From the NCBI GenBank assembly GCA_020226215.1, contig CM035227.1, positions 21,207,866 to 21,271,865 of the forward strand: a stretch of 64,000 bases of DNA. Direction: 5' to 3'. The DNA is from Sindora glabra (Eukaryota > Streptophyta > Magnoliopsida > Fabales > Fabaceae). The notes beneath the pieces are model-generated. The model was not told the DNA's origin and did not search any database. It saw nothing but the letters and a program-made list of their open reading frames with translations. Positions 36,801 through 49,729 of the stretch are shown here, piece after piece (the stretch's first letter is position 1; every line of letters starts with the position of its first letter). Both the position numbers and the translations under genes were made by a program.

Positions 36801-39800
36801 AATATGAAATCTACTTCATATTTCTCATCATATAACTATAAAGATATCATATTGTAATTATTATGTTTTATTCGTTTCCAAGACACCTGAGCATCATACA
36901 TTGTGTTCATTCATACAGGTTATTTACTTTGAAGAAAAGCACTGTGGGTAATCAATTTTAAATCTCTATATCCAAGGAAAGACCCTTGCTGAGCATATTC
37001 AAACCAACTCCATTCCCCATTTGGTTTCGACACATAAGGTATATTAGCATCCATCTAGAATGTTATTTTAATACCATTGGATTGTTTGATGTTATTGTTC
37101 AATCAATTATCATGGAGTTATGTTAGCATTAATTTTATTTCTTTAAAATTCTAACATGGACAACATGTTAGCCTTTATTGTGGTTATTCCAAACTTTTAT
37201 ATAGTATAAACGCCTTCACTGTCATGATAACCATCAAGCTTATTTATTTAATAGTATCTACACATGTGTTTGCCTATTATGTGTTCTATAGTTATTTTGC
37301 AGAAGATTTGTGCAATTAAACATGGAGGATAACTTTGATGATACATACGAGGAGTTGGCAGAAGTAAATAGGATGATCAACGTTGATATGATAGAAGAGT
37401 GGGAAAAATTATGTTAAATGTGCACTGTTCAAATGGTTTGTTGTACTATTCATTCGATGCATCTATTGCAATTGGAAGCAAATACTGTACACCGTCCTAT
37501 TAGTGATAGCATTGGTTCAAGGGACCAAATGCGCTAGCAGCTATTACAGAACTTACTGGAGGTTGATAAATGTCGCAATATGGTGGCATGAGTCCCCATG
37601 CTTTCTATCGACTGTGTGAAAAGTTAAGAGCAACGGGTAAAGTAAGAGATTCAACGTATTCAATAGTTGAGGAGCAAGTTACTCAGTTTCTACATATGTT
37701 GTCACATAATGTGAGGAATAGGACTATGTTATTTTTTTTTCCATTGATTTGGAGAGATAATTAGTCATCACTTCCACAATGTCTTACGAGCTATTGTTTA
37801 ACTTGGGGATGAGTACTTTGTGCAACCTTCCGGATCAGAGGTTCCTTCACAGATATTAAATAACAGCAGATTTTATCCTTATTTTAAGGTAATGAATTTA
37901 TATATATATGTTAAATTATTCAATCTTATGTATATTTTAATTTACACAACCTTTATATAATCTTTTTTTTCTAATTTCTACATACAGGATTGTATTGGAG
38001 CTATAGATGGGACTCATACACGAGTCAAGGTACCAAGAGAGGATACGGCTCGCTTTCGAGGAAGAAAAGATTACCCGATACAAAATGTGCTAGCTGTATG
38101 TTCATTTGATATGAAGTTCACATTTGTTTTAGTTAGATGGGAGGGAACTGCATCTGATTCCAGAGTTTTTAAACATGCATTGAATAAAGGAGGGGATAGA
38201 CTGAGAATACCCAGAGGTATGATAAATTATAATATGTCATTCAATTAAAAAAAATAGTTTCTACTCTTACATGATTTTTATATATTTTCAGGAAAATTCT
38301 ACCTAGGAGATGCAGGTTATCCCTTGCAAAGTAGACTTCTAACCCTATATAGAGGTGTTTGTTATCACTTAAAGGAATACACAACACGTCGTCCACAGAA
38401 TGTAAAAGAAATTTTTAATCATCGTCATGTTTCACTGAGAAATGTTATTGAAAGAACATTTGGGGTCCTAAAAAAGAGATTTCCTATCATAACTAGTGAG
38501 ACAGAGTCTCATTATTCTTTTGAGACTATGACGGATGTTACCATTGCATGTTGTGTGCTACATAACTTTATGATGGATGAAGATCTTGATCCGTAGTTAA
38601 TGGATGAAGTGGACCGTGAGTTGTTGCATGGTGATAGTGAAGATACCAGGGATCAGGAAGCATAAAATAATGAGACAGATTATAGGGAGGGATACCTCTT
38701 GAGGGAATGCATAGCCACCCATATGTGGACTGACTATGAACAAACTTTGTCATAGCGTTGTAGATTTCTTTTATCTTGAGCCTTGTATTGGACTTGAAAC
38801 AAATTGAATGTTTTTGTTATGGTAAATGTGAATGTTGTGGTTATGGGTGTAAGTTGTTAGTGTTATGAAGTTGGCTTCCATTAATGTGTTATATATATGT
38901 CATAGATAGGGTTTTGTATTTGTATAAGATATATTTTAACTACTATGTAGGTGATGTACATTTGAGAATTGTCTATATTAATTCACAGTACTTGATTGTT
39001 TGTCAATTTACAGATAGAGAATGCCAAGGAATAGGAAATCTGATAGTACGGGTGAAGGATCATCTAGGGACACGTTGAGATGGACACCAGAGATGGATAC
39101 ATTATTATTGGATGCATTGTTGGAGGAAGTGAATAAAGGAAATCGACCTGATGGGACATTCACTACCACGGCATATCTACTGTAGTGGTTGAGCTGAAGC
39201 AATCAATTGGTCCATCTTTTCAAAAATATCACATCAAAAATAGGATGAGAACATTGAAAGAGCACTTCAATGAGTGTTATGACTTATTTCATAGGTGGAG
39301 CGGAGTTGCATGGAATCCAATTACAAGAATGTTTGAAGCTGAGCAGGAAGTGTGGAATGAGATCTGTGCGGTAATGTATCAAGTATCCTAAGCATCACAT
39401 ATTTATTTTCTGAGTAATATATATGTCATTGTATGTTAGAAATAGATTCATCAATACTGATTATATGACATAAATGACTTTTATAAAGTTAAAGTTTATC
39501 CAATGATGTATTTATTTTCAGGAAAAATCGGATGCTAAAAAATGGAAACGCACTCCTATCCATAATTATGACAAGTTACTGGAGCTCTTTGCTAAAGATA
39601 GAGCTATGGGTGCACATGATGAGACTTCAAGGGATAAAGTTTTGAGATGGCAGAGAGAAGGCCTGGACCTTAATGATGGTTTTGGACAGATGCCTGACTC
39701 TAATTTGCAGTGGGGAGATGAGCCCTCCACCTTCCCACAGCAGGCTGGTGCATTCACTCCTAAAGGTGCTCTATCCACCCATTCTCAAGAATATGGTCCT

Positions 39801-42800
39801 TCAAATCAATCGCAAAGAACTTCATCTTCAAGGGGTTCTAAGCGAAAAATACCTATGTCTGATGTGGTTAAAATGAAATATGAAAGATTGAATTTGGGAA
39901 TGAAAGATCTTTCCTCAGTAATGAGAAAGGTGGCCGACAAGCATGTCCAGATACCTGAAAAGCAGGTTCAAATAGCTGAAAAAAGTCTGTCAATCCTTGA
40001 GAAGAGTAAACCTCGCCATTACAGCGAGGCTGAGGTGTGGAAGAGTTGGAGAATGTAGGAGTACCCCAAGAGTATCTTGTAAAGTGTTATGAATTCTTAT
40101 GTGATAATGAAAAGGCTAAGAAGAAATTCTTCGGTGCACCGCCGCATGCACGACTACAAATACTATACCAACAAATGGCGAATGCAGGAATCGGCTGAGC
40201 CATGGGTGATCAAACTAAATGATGCTTTTGTTGGTGAAATGTTAGCAGGTAATGTAATTTACTAACATTGTGTTGTAGGTTTGTTAGTAGTTGGAGAATT
40301 TGGATGTATTTTATCTTTGTGTTTGCTTTGACATTCCATAGGTTTTATCCAAATATTCTTCTTATGTTTCTTACTTCTTTACAACATTACTGGATTGATC
40401 CATATTAACTTTATTTCTTACTTATTGTAGGTATTTTTGCTTCACCAATGCATGAAGATGTAGCTGCTCTGGATTAGTTTATTGTATAACTTGTGTATTT
40501 TCTATGAGATTATTGCATTGAGATGTTTGTTTGTGACTTTTCATATCAATATTGCTAATTGCAACATTTACTGAGTAGACAATTGATATGGTGGAGACAT
40601 TTCTATTATATGTAACATGTTGTGTACTTATTTTAACTCAATTGACAGAAGATTTTATGTATAATTTTAAGTTATAATGTTAATAGGTCGTGTGCCTTGG
40701 AGAACATCTGTATCAACATAATGGATATGATGGGTTTTTAAACCTACATATGTTGCCAAGGAAGTGTAATTGTCAATGATGGCAGGGTTTTAATGCATAG
40801 TTAAATTTACACAAGTAGTGCTGGTTAATCTTACTTTTTTTTAAAAAATAAGATGTGGAAGTAGCAAAATTCTATTTTTTGCATAAGAATTTTTATTACC
40901 AATTATAGTGCAAATTGTTTGAAATTAAATAATTATATGAATTTTAGGATTATAAACATAAATATGTAAGTAATAAGATAAATATTTAACATAAATTATT
41001 ATATCCGTAAATTAATTTTTGTTTAATTCTATTAAAAAATATTATAACTACCTCACCATAAATTTTTTTTTAATTTATAGTGCAAATTTTTTAAAATTTA
41101 TTAATTATATGAAATTTAGAATTATAAATATTAATATGTTAGTAATAAGAAAAAATTTAGCATAATTTCCTTCAACTGTAAATTATTTTTTATTTAATTT
41201 TATTACATAATAGTATAACTATCTTAATATAATATAGCAAAAGGATATTTTAATCATTTTACTCATCTACGTTTTCTCCTCCCTTTATTTTCACTTATTC
41301 CAAACAAAAGAAAATTCATTTCATCTCTATTTCCACCCCCTCCCATTTTCACCCATTCCAAACAATTCAAGTGAAATCACTTCCACCTCCATTTACTCCC
41401 CTCTCTATTTCCATTCCCCTCCAGCCAAACACACCATTAGGCTCTAGAAAAGCAGTACCTGCAGGATGAAGTTGTCGCCAAGAGGACGCGCTGGTATCAG
41501 TAACTTGTCCAATTTGAGGACATAAAGTTGAAATATTGTGGTTTTGCTGATTTAAGCCACCCCCTCGGCTCAAACTCATCACTTGACCATCCAGATCCAT
41601 ATCTTGCGCGTTCAGAAGAATTGAAGAAGCAGTTTGAGATAGCATATCAGCAGCACGATGTGTTTGTTGATCACTGTTGATATTATATATTCATTTGAAC
41701 ACATAAAATTGGAGACAGGGATTGGCAAATCGATCCGTGGTGGTTAAAAATTACCTCGTCATCAGCGGAGCAAGACCATTATTAATGTTGTTTTCAAGCA
41801 TGCTAAGCATCTCATCAACTTGCAGATCTCCATGCGGAAGCCAGTCTCTCATTTCCTTCGAGCTTCCGGTAACAAATTCACCCTTACATGTCTGAGAATT
41901 CAGCTCTTCCACCAGAACTTGCTGTTCGGCAAAAAATATGCAGTTTTTGAGATATATATGACTGTAAAACTGAACATTTCCAGATATTGTTCTTGGTACG
42001 TAACAAAGCATAGCTGCTTACTTTTCGCAGCTGCACTTGTTTCAAAGTTTCCTGGAGGACTTGTTCGTGGTATTCAGCCTCACACTGTGTTTTGATTTGG
42101 GATGGTTCACCTTCAAATATCCTGCAAAATGCAGTTGTAAGGAATAATGATAATGAAACATAATATATATAATCATCTACTGAAATTCCAAAATTTGGGT
42201 TTTTTATTATATAATGGATGAACCGATAATGTTAGGGGACCTTAGCCGCTTCTCCATATCTTCCAACTGAGATTTACAAATAAGAATTTCTCTTTGAAGG
42301 TCCTGCAATTTGTTTTTTTGATGGAAATGTCATCTAACTGATAATCGATTTACAATCAATGCTGCAGGCAAATGACAAATAATGTATACCTCAAGCTGGG
42401 AATTAGTAGTCATCGGACTGCATCAAAGACAAAGAAGTGTGATTGATTAGAAAAAAAACATGGCTTGGCTACTTAATTTTACTTGTTAGTCCTAGCTGAA
42501 ATGGTGACAATAAATGGTTCCCACATATGAAAATCAGCAAGATTAATAAAATCGATTAATTGAACAAACCTCGGGGCTTGGTAGATTTGATCAGCTTCAA
42601 CTCTTAGGTTACCAAGCGCCTTTTGAATATACTGCAGAAATAGTTGATAAAGTTTCATCATTTGAGAGCATCTAACTTTAGCACATATTAGATATGCAGT
42701 GCATGAAACCATTAACTTTGTTGACATAGTAGACGACCGAATTACCTCTTCGTTTTGCATCCTTCAAAATTGCGCATTTGGCACCAAGACAACATACAAC

Positions 42801-43367
42801 ATTAATTAAATAGGAAAAAAAAATTACAACACTATAAATAAAGAAAATAATAATAAGAATAATAAATTACTTAAATTATCTTCGAGATTTGGTTTGAGTG
42901 TGCTGTAAGAACTTACCTTTCACGCTCATGCTCAGGAAGATTAATATATCTTCGTAGAATCTCTTCAATGCTTCAAGAAATTTGTACAGAAAGATTGATT
43001 GAATTCATTTATAAAGAGATAGGATATGATAAACCGATATAACAGTGAACTAATATATCAATTATATATCAAATTTACATTTTTTCTTTTGAAATAAAAT
43101 TTGATATATTATATAATAATATAATAACGAATAAATTTAATCATGTAATTTCCTTTCAGAAAGCAACGATGCGGTTACTGACCTTTTCTTCCGAGAGAAG
43201 AAAGTGGGTCTCCCAGATGGAGAAAACAAGATGAGAGCAACATCAACGTCGCAAAGAACGGAAAGTTCATAAGCCTTTTTGATGAGCCCATTCCTCCTCT
43301 TGGAAAAAGTGACTTGCCTATTTGTTATGTTCTCGATCTTCTTGATCTGAAGCTTCGTCCTGCCCAT
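33874..43367 (-). CDS. MIKC*-type MADS-box transcription factor (342 aa) with a transposon in its last intron
   Basis: Ten exons on the minus strand: 43367-43183, 42970-42917, 42761-42746, 42631-42570, 42417-42390, 42302-42241, 42121-42022, 41921-41755, 41673-41459 and 34013-33874. Phases agree throughout. Residues 1-60 form the MADS domain (MGRTKLQIKKIENITNRQVT and SKRRNGLIKKAYELSVLC). Then come SIEEILRRYINLPEHERER, a K-like coiled-coil region (about 86-169) and a C-terminus ending in EIYLSQFDASNILTTNQ. Many small exons and the I-region resemble the AGL66/AGL104 MIKC* group, DNA-binding nuclear regulators known from male gametophyte development. Start: MGR at 43367 is canonical, although an in-frame ATG lies at 43439. 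The last intron is 7,445 bp because a 6,601-bp PIF element sits in it; exon 10 was accepted because donor CAG/GTACTG and acceptor CCAG/AGGAAA join in phase into a long conserved-looking tail. Family call firm; subgroup and last exon inferred. Confidence 0.82.
37322..38596 (+). pseudogene. Decayed PIF/Harbinger DDE transposase
   Basis: The frame begins MEDNFDDTYEELAEVNRM and is then broken several times. A stop follows EEWEKLC, frame shifts occur before MSPHAFYRLCEKL and in the T-run near 37730 after NVRNRTMLFFF, and a TAA interrupts HHFHNVLRAIV near 37800. The downstream exons look intact: 37988-38216 encodes DCIGAIDGTH with the first catalytic Asp and ASDSRVFKHAL, and 38292-38596 encodes KFYLGDAGYP with the second Asp and VIERTFGVLKKRF with the Glu. 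These are the conserved PIF DDE blocks. The enzyme would cut and paste elements with TTA targets, but this copy cannot make a full product. Homology is clear; the exact ancestral exon structure is approximate. Confidence 0.85.
39021..40198 (+). pseudogene. Decayed PIF-associated Myb/SANT-like ORF
   Basis: Starts MPRNRKSDSTGEGSSRDT with a trihelix/SANT-like block (LRWTPEMDTLLLDALLEEV), typical of the second protein of PIF/Harbinger elements, which binds DNA and works with the transposase. A one-base loss after GTFTTTAY (about 39178) shifts the frame; the sense frame resumes at VVELKQSIGPSFQKYHIKNR. An intron (about 39373-39522) is likely. The second part, to WKSWRM near 40056, is a long open frame with a basic segment (SRGSKRKIPMSD) and three VQI/SIxEK-type repeats. 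Another shift follows, after which EELENVGVPQEYLVKCYEF runs to the family-like end at 40198. Non-functional as it stands. Confidence 0.75.
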
Positions 43368-43676
43368 GGCTGCCACCGTCTCAAGTTTCAACCTTTCTCT
43401 TGATTCCTGGTTCTGGGTATCGAAAGAGCCTGCATGCACTTAAAAGTCAGTCTGCATTAATGGTCAGAGAAATCTCGGCATGTTTGTTAGAGGAAGAGAT
43501 ATCAAATGCCTTTGACCGAATGGATAAAGATGTAGGAATAACGGGTCAAAAGGGACTGGGGACATTCAATATTTGTTGCCTTACACCCAGAAGACGAGGC
43601 GGCGATTTGAGAACAAAAGGAAGAAAGGTGAAGAAATGTTGGTGACGGTTTTGTATGTGTCGGGGGCGCAGACAAT

Positions 43677-43695
43677 AGAGAGAGAGAGAGAGAGA
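43677..43695. repeat. (GA)n microsatellite upstream of the MADS gene
   Basis: An uninterrupted AG/GA run about 310 bp upstream of the MADS start codon; on the gene's strand it is a CT run. CT-rich runs are common in plant 5' UTRs and core promoters, so it may be transcribed leader. Confidence 0.85.
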
Positions 43696-43699
43696 TAGA

Positions 43700-46600
43700 T
43701 TTACGGACTCCTTACTTGAGAATCTGGACCCTTTGTGCTACAGTGCTGGGGGTCCTGTAGCTGTAACGAAGAATGAGCATATAAGATGCTTACTACCGAC
43801 ATCCTTCGGTAAATTTTACTTTTTATATTATATGTTATACTATAAAAATAAAGTTATTTTTATTAAATTTAATTAATAATATTTAAAATTATTTTATAAT
43901 AATATTAAAAATATAATAATTATTTTATTAATATTTTTTAAAAAATTTAAAGTTGAAATAAATAAAATATAAAAATTTACTTATTATTAAGATGGGAAAG
44001 TATCACTTTCTTAATCTCAACTAAATAATTTTAAACATCTCTTAAGAAGTTTAAGTAAAAAATTTATTTTTTATAAAATTTTAATTTTTTATAAAAAAAT
44101 ATTTTTTTATGTGAATCAAATAACTTCTTAAATGTTTTTAACACATAACATTGGAGAAATTCTTCTATATTTAGAGTATATCACGTGTCTTTAATTATAA
44201 TAAATAAATGAAGAATAATTATTATTTTTATTATTTATTTATTAATTTTATGTAATTTATATATATATATGTTAAATTTTTAAATTTAAAATATTAAAAA
44301 TTATAAAAATTAATAATTTTTTTTATTTTTTAAATTTCACTAAAAATATATGATATCATTCACACGTTCAACAGTTTCTGGGTACATATAGAGAAATATA
44401 CAGTACCCTAATTTACCTTTGTCAGCCATCGAGAAAAAATTTAAATGATAGATGAAATTGACTTTGTTTTAGTCCCTAAAAAACTGAAAAAATAAAAATG
44501 CTACTAATATCATCGACACTAGCTACATCTTCTTTCGAGCTATAAAATTATATGATGAGAAAAAAGAATCAGAAGAGGAATTGATTGGGAGAAAATGAAG
44601 CCAAGATCGCATGGTCTTCATGTTTGAGGTTTTATGTGTTTTTAACGAGGACGATTATTCTGCTGCTGCAAAAAAAAGTCAATCCAATTTAATTGCCGTG
44701 CAAAGCTTATTTTGTAGGGTTCCCTAAATGTAAAATTTACTACCCCCATTTTTTTATGGACGATTGAGGATGGGAATAAATAGCCCCAATTTTAAGTAAG
44801 AAATTGTTGTAATTTATTAATACATTGTTTATTACTAAATTGTTTATAAAGTTAAATATTTATTAAGACAATAGGATAATATTTAAAAAAATAATAAACA
44901 TAATTTTGATTTTTTAAAATGTCAACATTTTTAGTGGTATAATAGTACTCAATGTTTCCTTGGAGACCTTATTCTTCTCATGACATGGGGTTTGAACATT
45001 TGATCCTATATGTATATTAAATGAATTACACTCGTATAGTTATTAAAAAATTTACTAAAATGACACTAAAGAAAAGAATGGAGGAAAGTCAAAGTTGTTT
45101 CATAATTTTTTTCATTAATTTTATCTCTCATTTATTTAAATTATTCAATTATATTCTTTAGAAATATTTTTTTCTCAATTTCATTCCTTACATATTCAAA
45201 TTCATTTAATTTCATCCCTCATTCCAATTTGATGCATACATAAATAGAGGAATAAAATTAGACAAATTTAAATAAATGAGGGAAAAATTCATAAAAAATA
45301 TTTTAAAAAATGAAATCAAATAAATTTAAATAGTAAAGAACAAAATTCATAAAAAAAATTTGAAAAATGAAATTAATACAAATTACATTTTATAAGGAAA
45401 AAAAGGCATGTTTGGTCTATTTTGCATGTTCTTTCTTTGACATATATGTACCAAATTTAGGAAGGTTTGCTCGTCCCTTAAACAACTTAAAAAAAAAATT
45501 AAACTCTTGAGGAGCTGCCATTTTATGTTTTGAAAGAGGACAGGAAGAATCTTATGGCAAATTTTTTATTTGTGGACTTATTAATTTAATAATAAAATAA
45601 GATGTAAAATGATTTAACCCAATATTAAAGTGACTAAATAATTTAAACTTAATGTTAATCTAACTAAACTAATGTGATAATGAGTAGTTCTTGGCGATCA
45701 GTTGACCTATCAATATTATTAATATAAATAAAGGTCGTTATTTTTAAACCCTATGATTGATTCTGCATACTCCTATCGGTGTCAAAAAGTCTCCCTAATC
45801 AAATTTTTAATTCGGAGTTGATAGGAGTAGCAAGTCATTATTAGAGTTCGTGATCAATACCAATTGTAAATAATTCGTAATTTATAGCAAATCTGGATTT
45901 CATACTTGTTCTCAATGGATTCATCAAGTAATAATAAATCTTTTCTCACGTTTAATATTATTCTTTTCACATGATTCAATTTGAGATATTATTTTATAAA
46001 GTTTGATTTTAACATCTTACCATCAATTACTTAATATTTTGGGACTTTCGAAGGTTTATGATCTTTTTCTTTTTCTTTTAACAAAAATGATTAGGGGAAA
46101 GGTTATCTTAATTTCATTATACAACATATGAATTTTAAAAAGGGAGGTGCAATATAAGAACTTCTCAAGAGCTCATATATTCTAATATTATTCTTATTCA
46201 AACGCACTTAATTTTGGAGTTTTAATAATATATGAAGGATTAGCATCGGTATAATCTTTTTATTTTATGTGTATTTATTTTAGAATTTAAATTTAATTTA
46301 TTATTCATATAAATTATCTTTACACTATTACTTATTTACCCATTATTATATTAATAAAAAATTATTAAAATTCTTTTGTTATTGTTAAAATTTTTTAATT
46401 ATTTTTACTTTTTAAAAAACATATCTTTCTCCCATCTATTAATAGTGTAAAACATTTTGCACTACAAGTGAATTAAATTTAAACTCTTTATTTTAAGGAA
46501 AAAGACATAATTCTTTTAATTATGATCTCATAGCTTTTTTGCTTTACATGTTTTCTCTTACAAGTTGAAACAAGGGTAAAATCTATATTTTTTAATGGGC

Positions 46601-47503
46601 TAGATAGGAATGGGAGTCAATTGAGTATGGCCAATTACTAAGCCTAATCCTAATTGATCGATCTAATCTGTGAAGTGCAAAATTTGAATCGCAACTAAGC
46701 AATTGAGCAATCTAATACGACACAAATTGAATAAGTCAGATATGGACGGTTCGAAGCAATTTTGGATAGTTTAACTCGGCAATTCCAATCCATTCTATTT
46801 TCCAATGCAAAAGAATATTTGTAAATCAACAATATCATCAAGATAAGGCCACTAAATTAAAGAATCTAACAAATATACATGATATTACATATTGACAAAT
46901 TTTCTTTTTGCATTAACACACTAAAACAATAGAAATATAAGACAAAAATGGAATATAAAAACTAGAAAAAAGCACTAAAAACCTAAGGAATTGAAACATT
47001 ATTTACAACAATATTGAACAAACTACAAATCATTAATGATTGGATGCAAGGCAAATAAAAATTTGATATTCTTTATTAAAACACAAACCCTAAATTTTGG
47101 AAATGAAACATAAAAGCCTTAAATCTTAAAGTTGAAACACACAAGCCCCAAAACTTTTACAGTGAATCTTCAATGCCCTATTCAAAACAATAATTAGAAC
47201 TCAAGGGAAGAAAAACTAAACACCTAGTTAACAAAGGCTTATTGTGTGATCTTTGCTCCTTTCAAATGGAAGTTTTGCTAGAGGTAAACTTTGATGTTGA
47301 AATTTAAGAGAATCAGGATTGTGTCAAGTAAATTGTTAGATCATTTGGAGATCAAAGGAACTACCATTTGAATGGCATCATTTTAGAGTGATCTCAGTCG
47401 ATAGCAAGTGATTCTCCTCTACTTGCTTTTCGCATCATCAAATCAGGGCTTTCTCACCTCAACAATGACAAAATAGGAGTGAAGCTTGCTCATGAAGGAG
47501 AAA
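43700..47503. other. AT-rich intergenic, no gene recognised
   Basis: No coding frame, RNA gene or transposon terminus recognised. About 46590-46800 is somewhat less AT-rich, with repeated AATTGAG/CAATTGA-type motifs suggesting an old repeat. This continues up to the CACTA insertion point. Confidence 0.45.
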
Positions 47504-47713
47504 TTTCACTACACCAAAAACATCTTTTAGTGGCAAATATTTAGTGGCAATTATATAAAGGCCATTATTTGATGTACTTTATTTAACTATCTGCGGAAAA
47601 TAAAAATTTGCCATTGTAATTATAGCATTTAGTGGCAATTAACTCTAATTGCCAGTAAAAACTGAAAAATTTTAATTGTGCTTTTGTTTCACTTTAATTT
47701 ATCGATTACTCTT

Positions 47714-47734
47714 GGCGCGAAAAGAGGCGGGAAA
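47714..47734 (-). promoter_or_regulatory. Two perfect E2F-type sites in the CACTA leader
   Basis: GGCGCGAAA (47714-47722) and GGCGGGAAA (47726-47734) read on the minus strand as TTTCGCGCC and TTTCCCGCC; both match the E2F/DP consensus WTTSSCSS. They lie 12 bp apart in the same orientation, about 210 bp inside the element's left end and upstream of the transposase genes. This is where a CACTA promoter would sit. Binding is inferred from sequence only. Confidence 0.5.
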
Positions 47735-49443
47735 CCCAGCTTTCTTGAAGACCCAGCTTTCTTCAATATTCATTTACCGTATGTGTAAACAGAGGATCTT
47801 GTACATTTGTCTGCTAGAACGATTTCAACCAGCAGACGCAGCAAACCCTTTGACCGAGCCACTATTTGGAGAGTCAGGAGTTTTGCCTTTAAGTCGCCAT
47901 TCGCTGGGGTTTTTTCAAGCTTGAACGGTAGAACAAAGAGTTAAGTCGTAAGCCTTTTCGTCGCCACTTTCTGGAATTCTTTCAAGCCTGAACGGCAGAG
48001 CAGAGATTCACTATCTGGTAGTCAAGGTCATTGTCTGGAAAGGATACTTCTGCCGCTGATCGTTTGGCTCGCCGGAAAAAACGTAAGCATTTCTTAATTC
48101 TTCCTCTGCTAAGATATCTATTTGGAAAATGAGAAAGAGATTCGGAAAACTCAAGATGAAAACCTTTCTTTTTCTTTTTCTTCTTGGATTCATCATCATC
48201 GTTGGAAAACAATTCTAACAATTCCTTAGCTGCCGATACTTGAGCATATGTATGTCGATTATTTTCTTTCATATACCATTATACGTTTATTTCTCTGGTA
48301 GTTTGGAAAATCAGAAAGATAAAAAATCAACTAAGAAAACTTTTTTTTTTTAAAAAAAATTCAGTTTTACTTTTAACTGTTGAGAATTTTGGGTTGCATT
48401 TGATCGTCTAATGTTCGAATGAAAAATTGTTTCTCTATTTTGTTGTTTCCCTTGGAAGTCTGTAATCATAGTTTCGTTTCTAACAAAGCGAGTGGAAATA
48501 CGAAGAAGAAAACTTTCATTTTTTTTCTTTTATTCAGACTATCCAGTTGTAAGTTTCTGTGTTTTTCTTCAATGTCCTTGTGTTAGAAATGTAGTTCTGA
48601 ATAACTTATTGTAGTTAAACCCATATGTAATGTTTTCATTTAAGTTTCTTACATTGTTTTATGAAATTGTTGCTTAAGAGAGGCGAGGACGTACTCACCC
48701 ACTTCCCCAAATAGACCAAAATTGCAAGATTTTTTTATCACTGAAGGAAACTCAATTATTGCCCTAAATCTTTCAATCTCAAAGATTTCAAAGATGTTTA
48801 TTATATTTTAAATCAAACTTTAATTGTTTAATTTTTTTCTACAAGTTGAATCCTATTGTAATACCTTAGGACTTATGCATCTGTAGCCATTGTAATCCCA
48901 TTTTAACGTATGTACAGAGGAAAGAGTTTAAAACTAAATACAATCATTTTAATCATTGAGCTTGTGTGTGTTTATATGTTCTGTTGGTGTGTTAGTTTAC
49001 TTATATTCTGCCTTCCTTTTTTTTTTTCCAAACCTCAATTGGCATAAGTCATCTTAGTTGCTCAACTTGAAATCCACAGCAAACTAGTAAAACTACTATA
49101 GTCTCCCTAATAATATATATAATTGAACTGTGGTGCAACACATTGTTTACAAATTCCAAAGGTGGTGTTCATTTCTTTATGGATAATGTTGTTTAGATTA
49201 TTTTAGTTAGCACTAGTTGTAATGTTATTTTATCAATTTACAACATTCTATCTTAACTTAGTAAGAATATAGCATGCCTTTTAGGAATGTATGTATTTAA
49301 AAGGAAAATTTCAATAATTTGTCCTTTTTGTTTGAACTTTTTTTCTAAGCTAATTATGTTATATTCTTCTTGAAATAACAGGGTATTCTACTAGGTTAGT
49401 GCATCCTTGTGGCTCTTTCCTAAGCTGTGGTAATCTGTCATTT

Positions 49444-49649
49444 ATGGTTATAGTTTTATACTAGCTTAAGTTATGAACATGTTCCATCTATTTTATTATT
49501 CCCAAGAAAGATAAACCATTTATTACATGATTTGTATATGATAGATATGGTTATAGTTTTACACTAGCTTAAGTTATGAACATGTTCCATTTATTTTATT
49601 ATTCCTAAGAAAGATAAACCATTTATTACATGATTTGTGTATGATAGAT
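49444..49649. repeat. Tandem duplication, unit 103 bp, inside the CACTA leader
   Basis: ATGGTTATAGTTTTA begins at 49444 and again at 49547. The two copies are nearly identical through GATTTGTRTATGATAGAT and directly abut. The high identity suggests a young duplication. It lies just upstream of the TNPD start. Confidence 0.85.
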
Positions 49650-49729
49650 TGTGCTATTAATAGATGTTGATATTATCATAATTTATATAACCTTTTATAT
49701 TGTATTTTTTTTCATTTTAGTTGAATAAA

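Larger units (their letters stand above)
34836..41436 (+). mobile_element. PIF/Harbinger DNA transposon, 6.6 kb, in the MADS last intron
   Basis: Bounded by TTA target duplications at 34833-34835 and 41437-41439. Terminal inverted repeats start TGCTATGTTTGG on the left and TGGTGTGTTTGG (minus strand) on the right, ten of twelve identical, with G-rich subterminal repeats (GGGTGAAA-type) inside both ends. It carries the two genes typical of this superfamily in the same orientation: a DDE transposase and a Myb/SANT-like protein, both now broken. A GC-rich leader of about 34980-35660 lies before the transposase. The element is antisense to the MADS gene and only about 22 bp downstream of the exon 9 donor, so splicing out the intron would restore the host message. 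Confidence 0.9.

Noticed and set aside
41367..41645. Open frame that would make the last MADS exon end inside the transposon
   Set aside because: It is the unspliced continuation of exon 9. A good donor at 41458 and a phase-matching exon at 34013-33874 give a more plausible normal C-terminus. It is kept only as a possible alternative product in the findings.
43368..43439. In-frame upstream start giving the MADS protein 24 more residues
   Set aside because: MADS proteins of this group begin at MGR, and the extension (MHAGSFDTQNQESRERLKLE...) has no conserved feature, so it is more likely 5' UTR.
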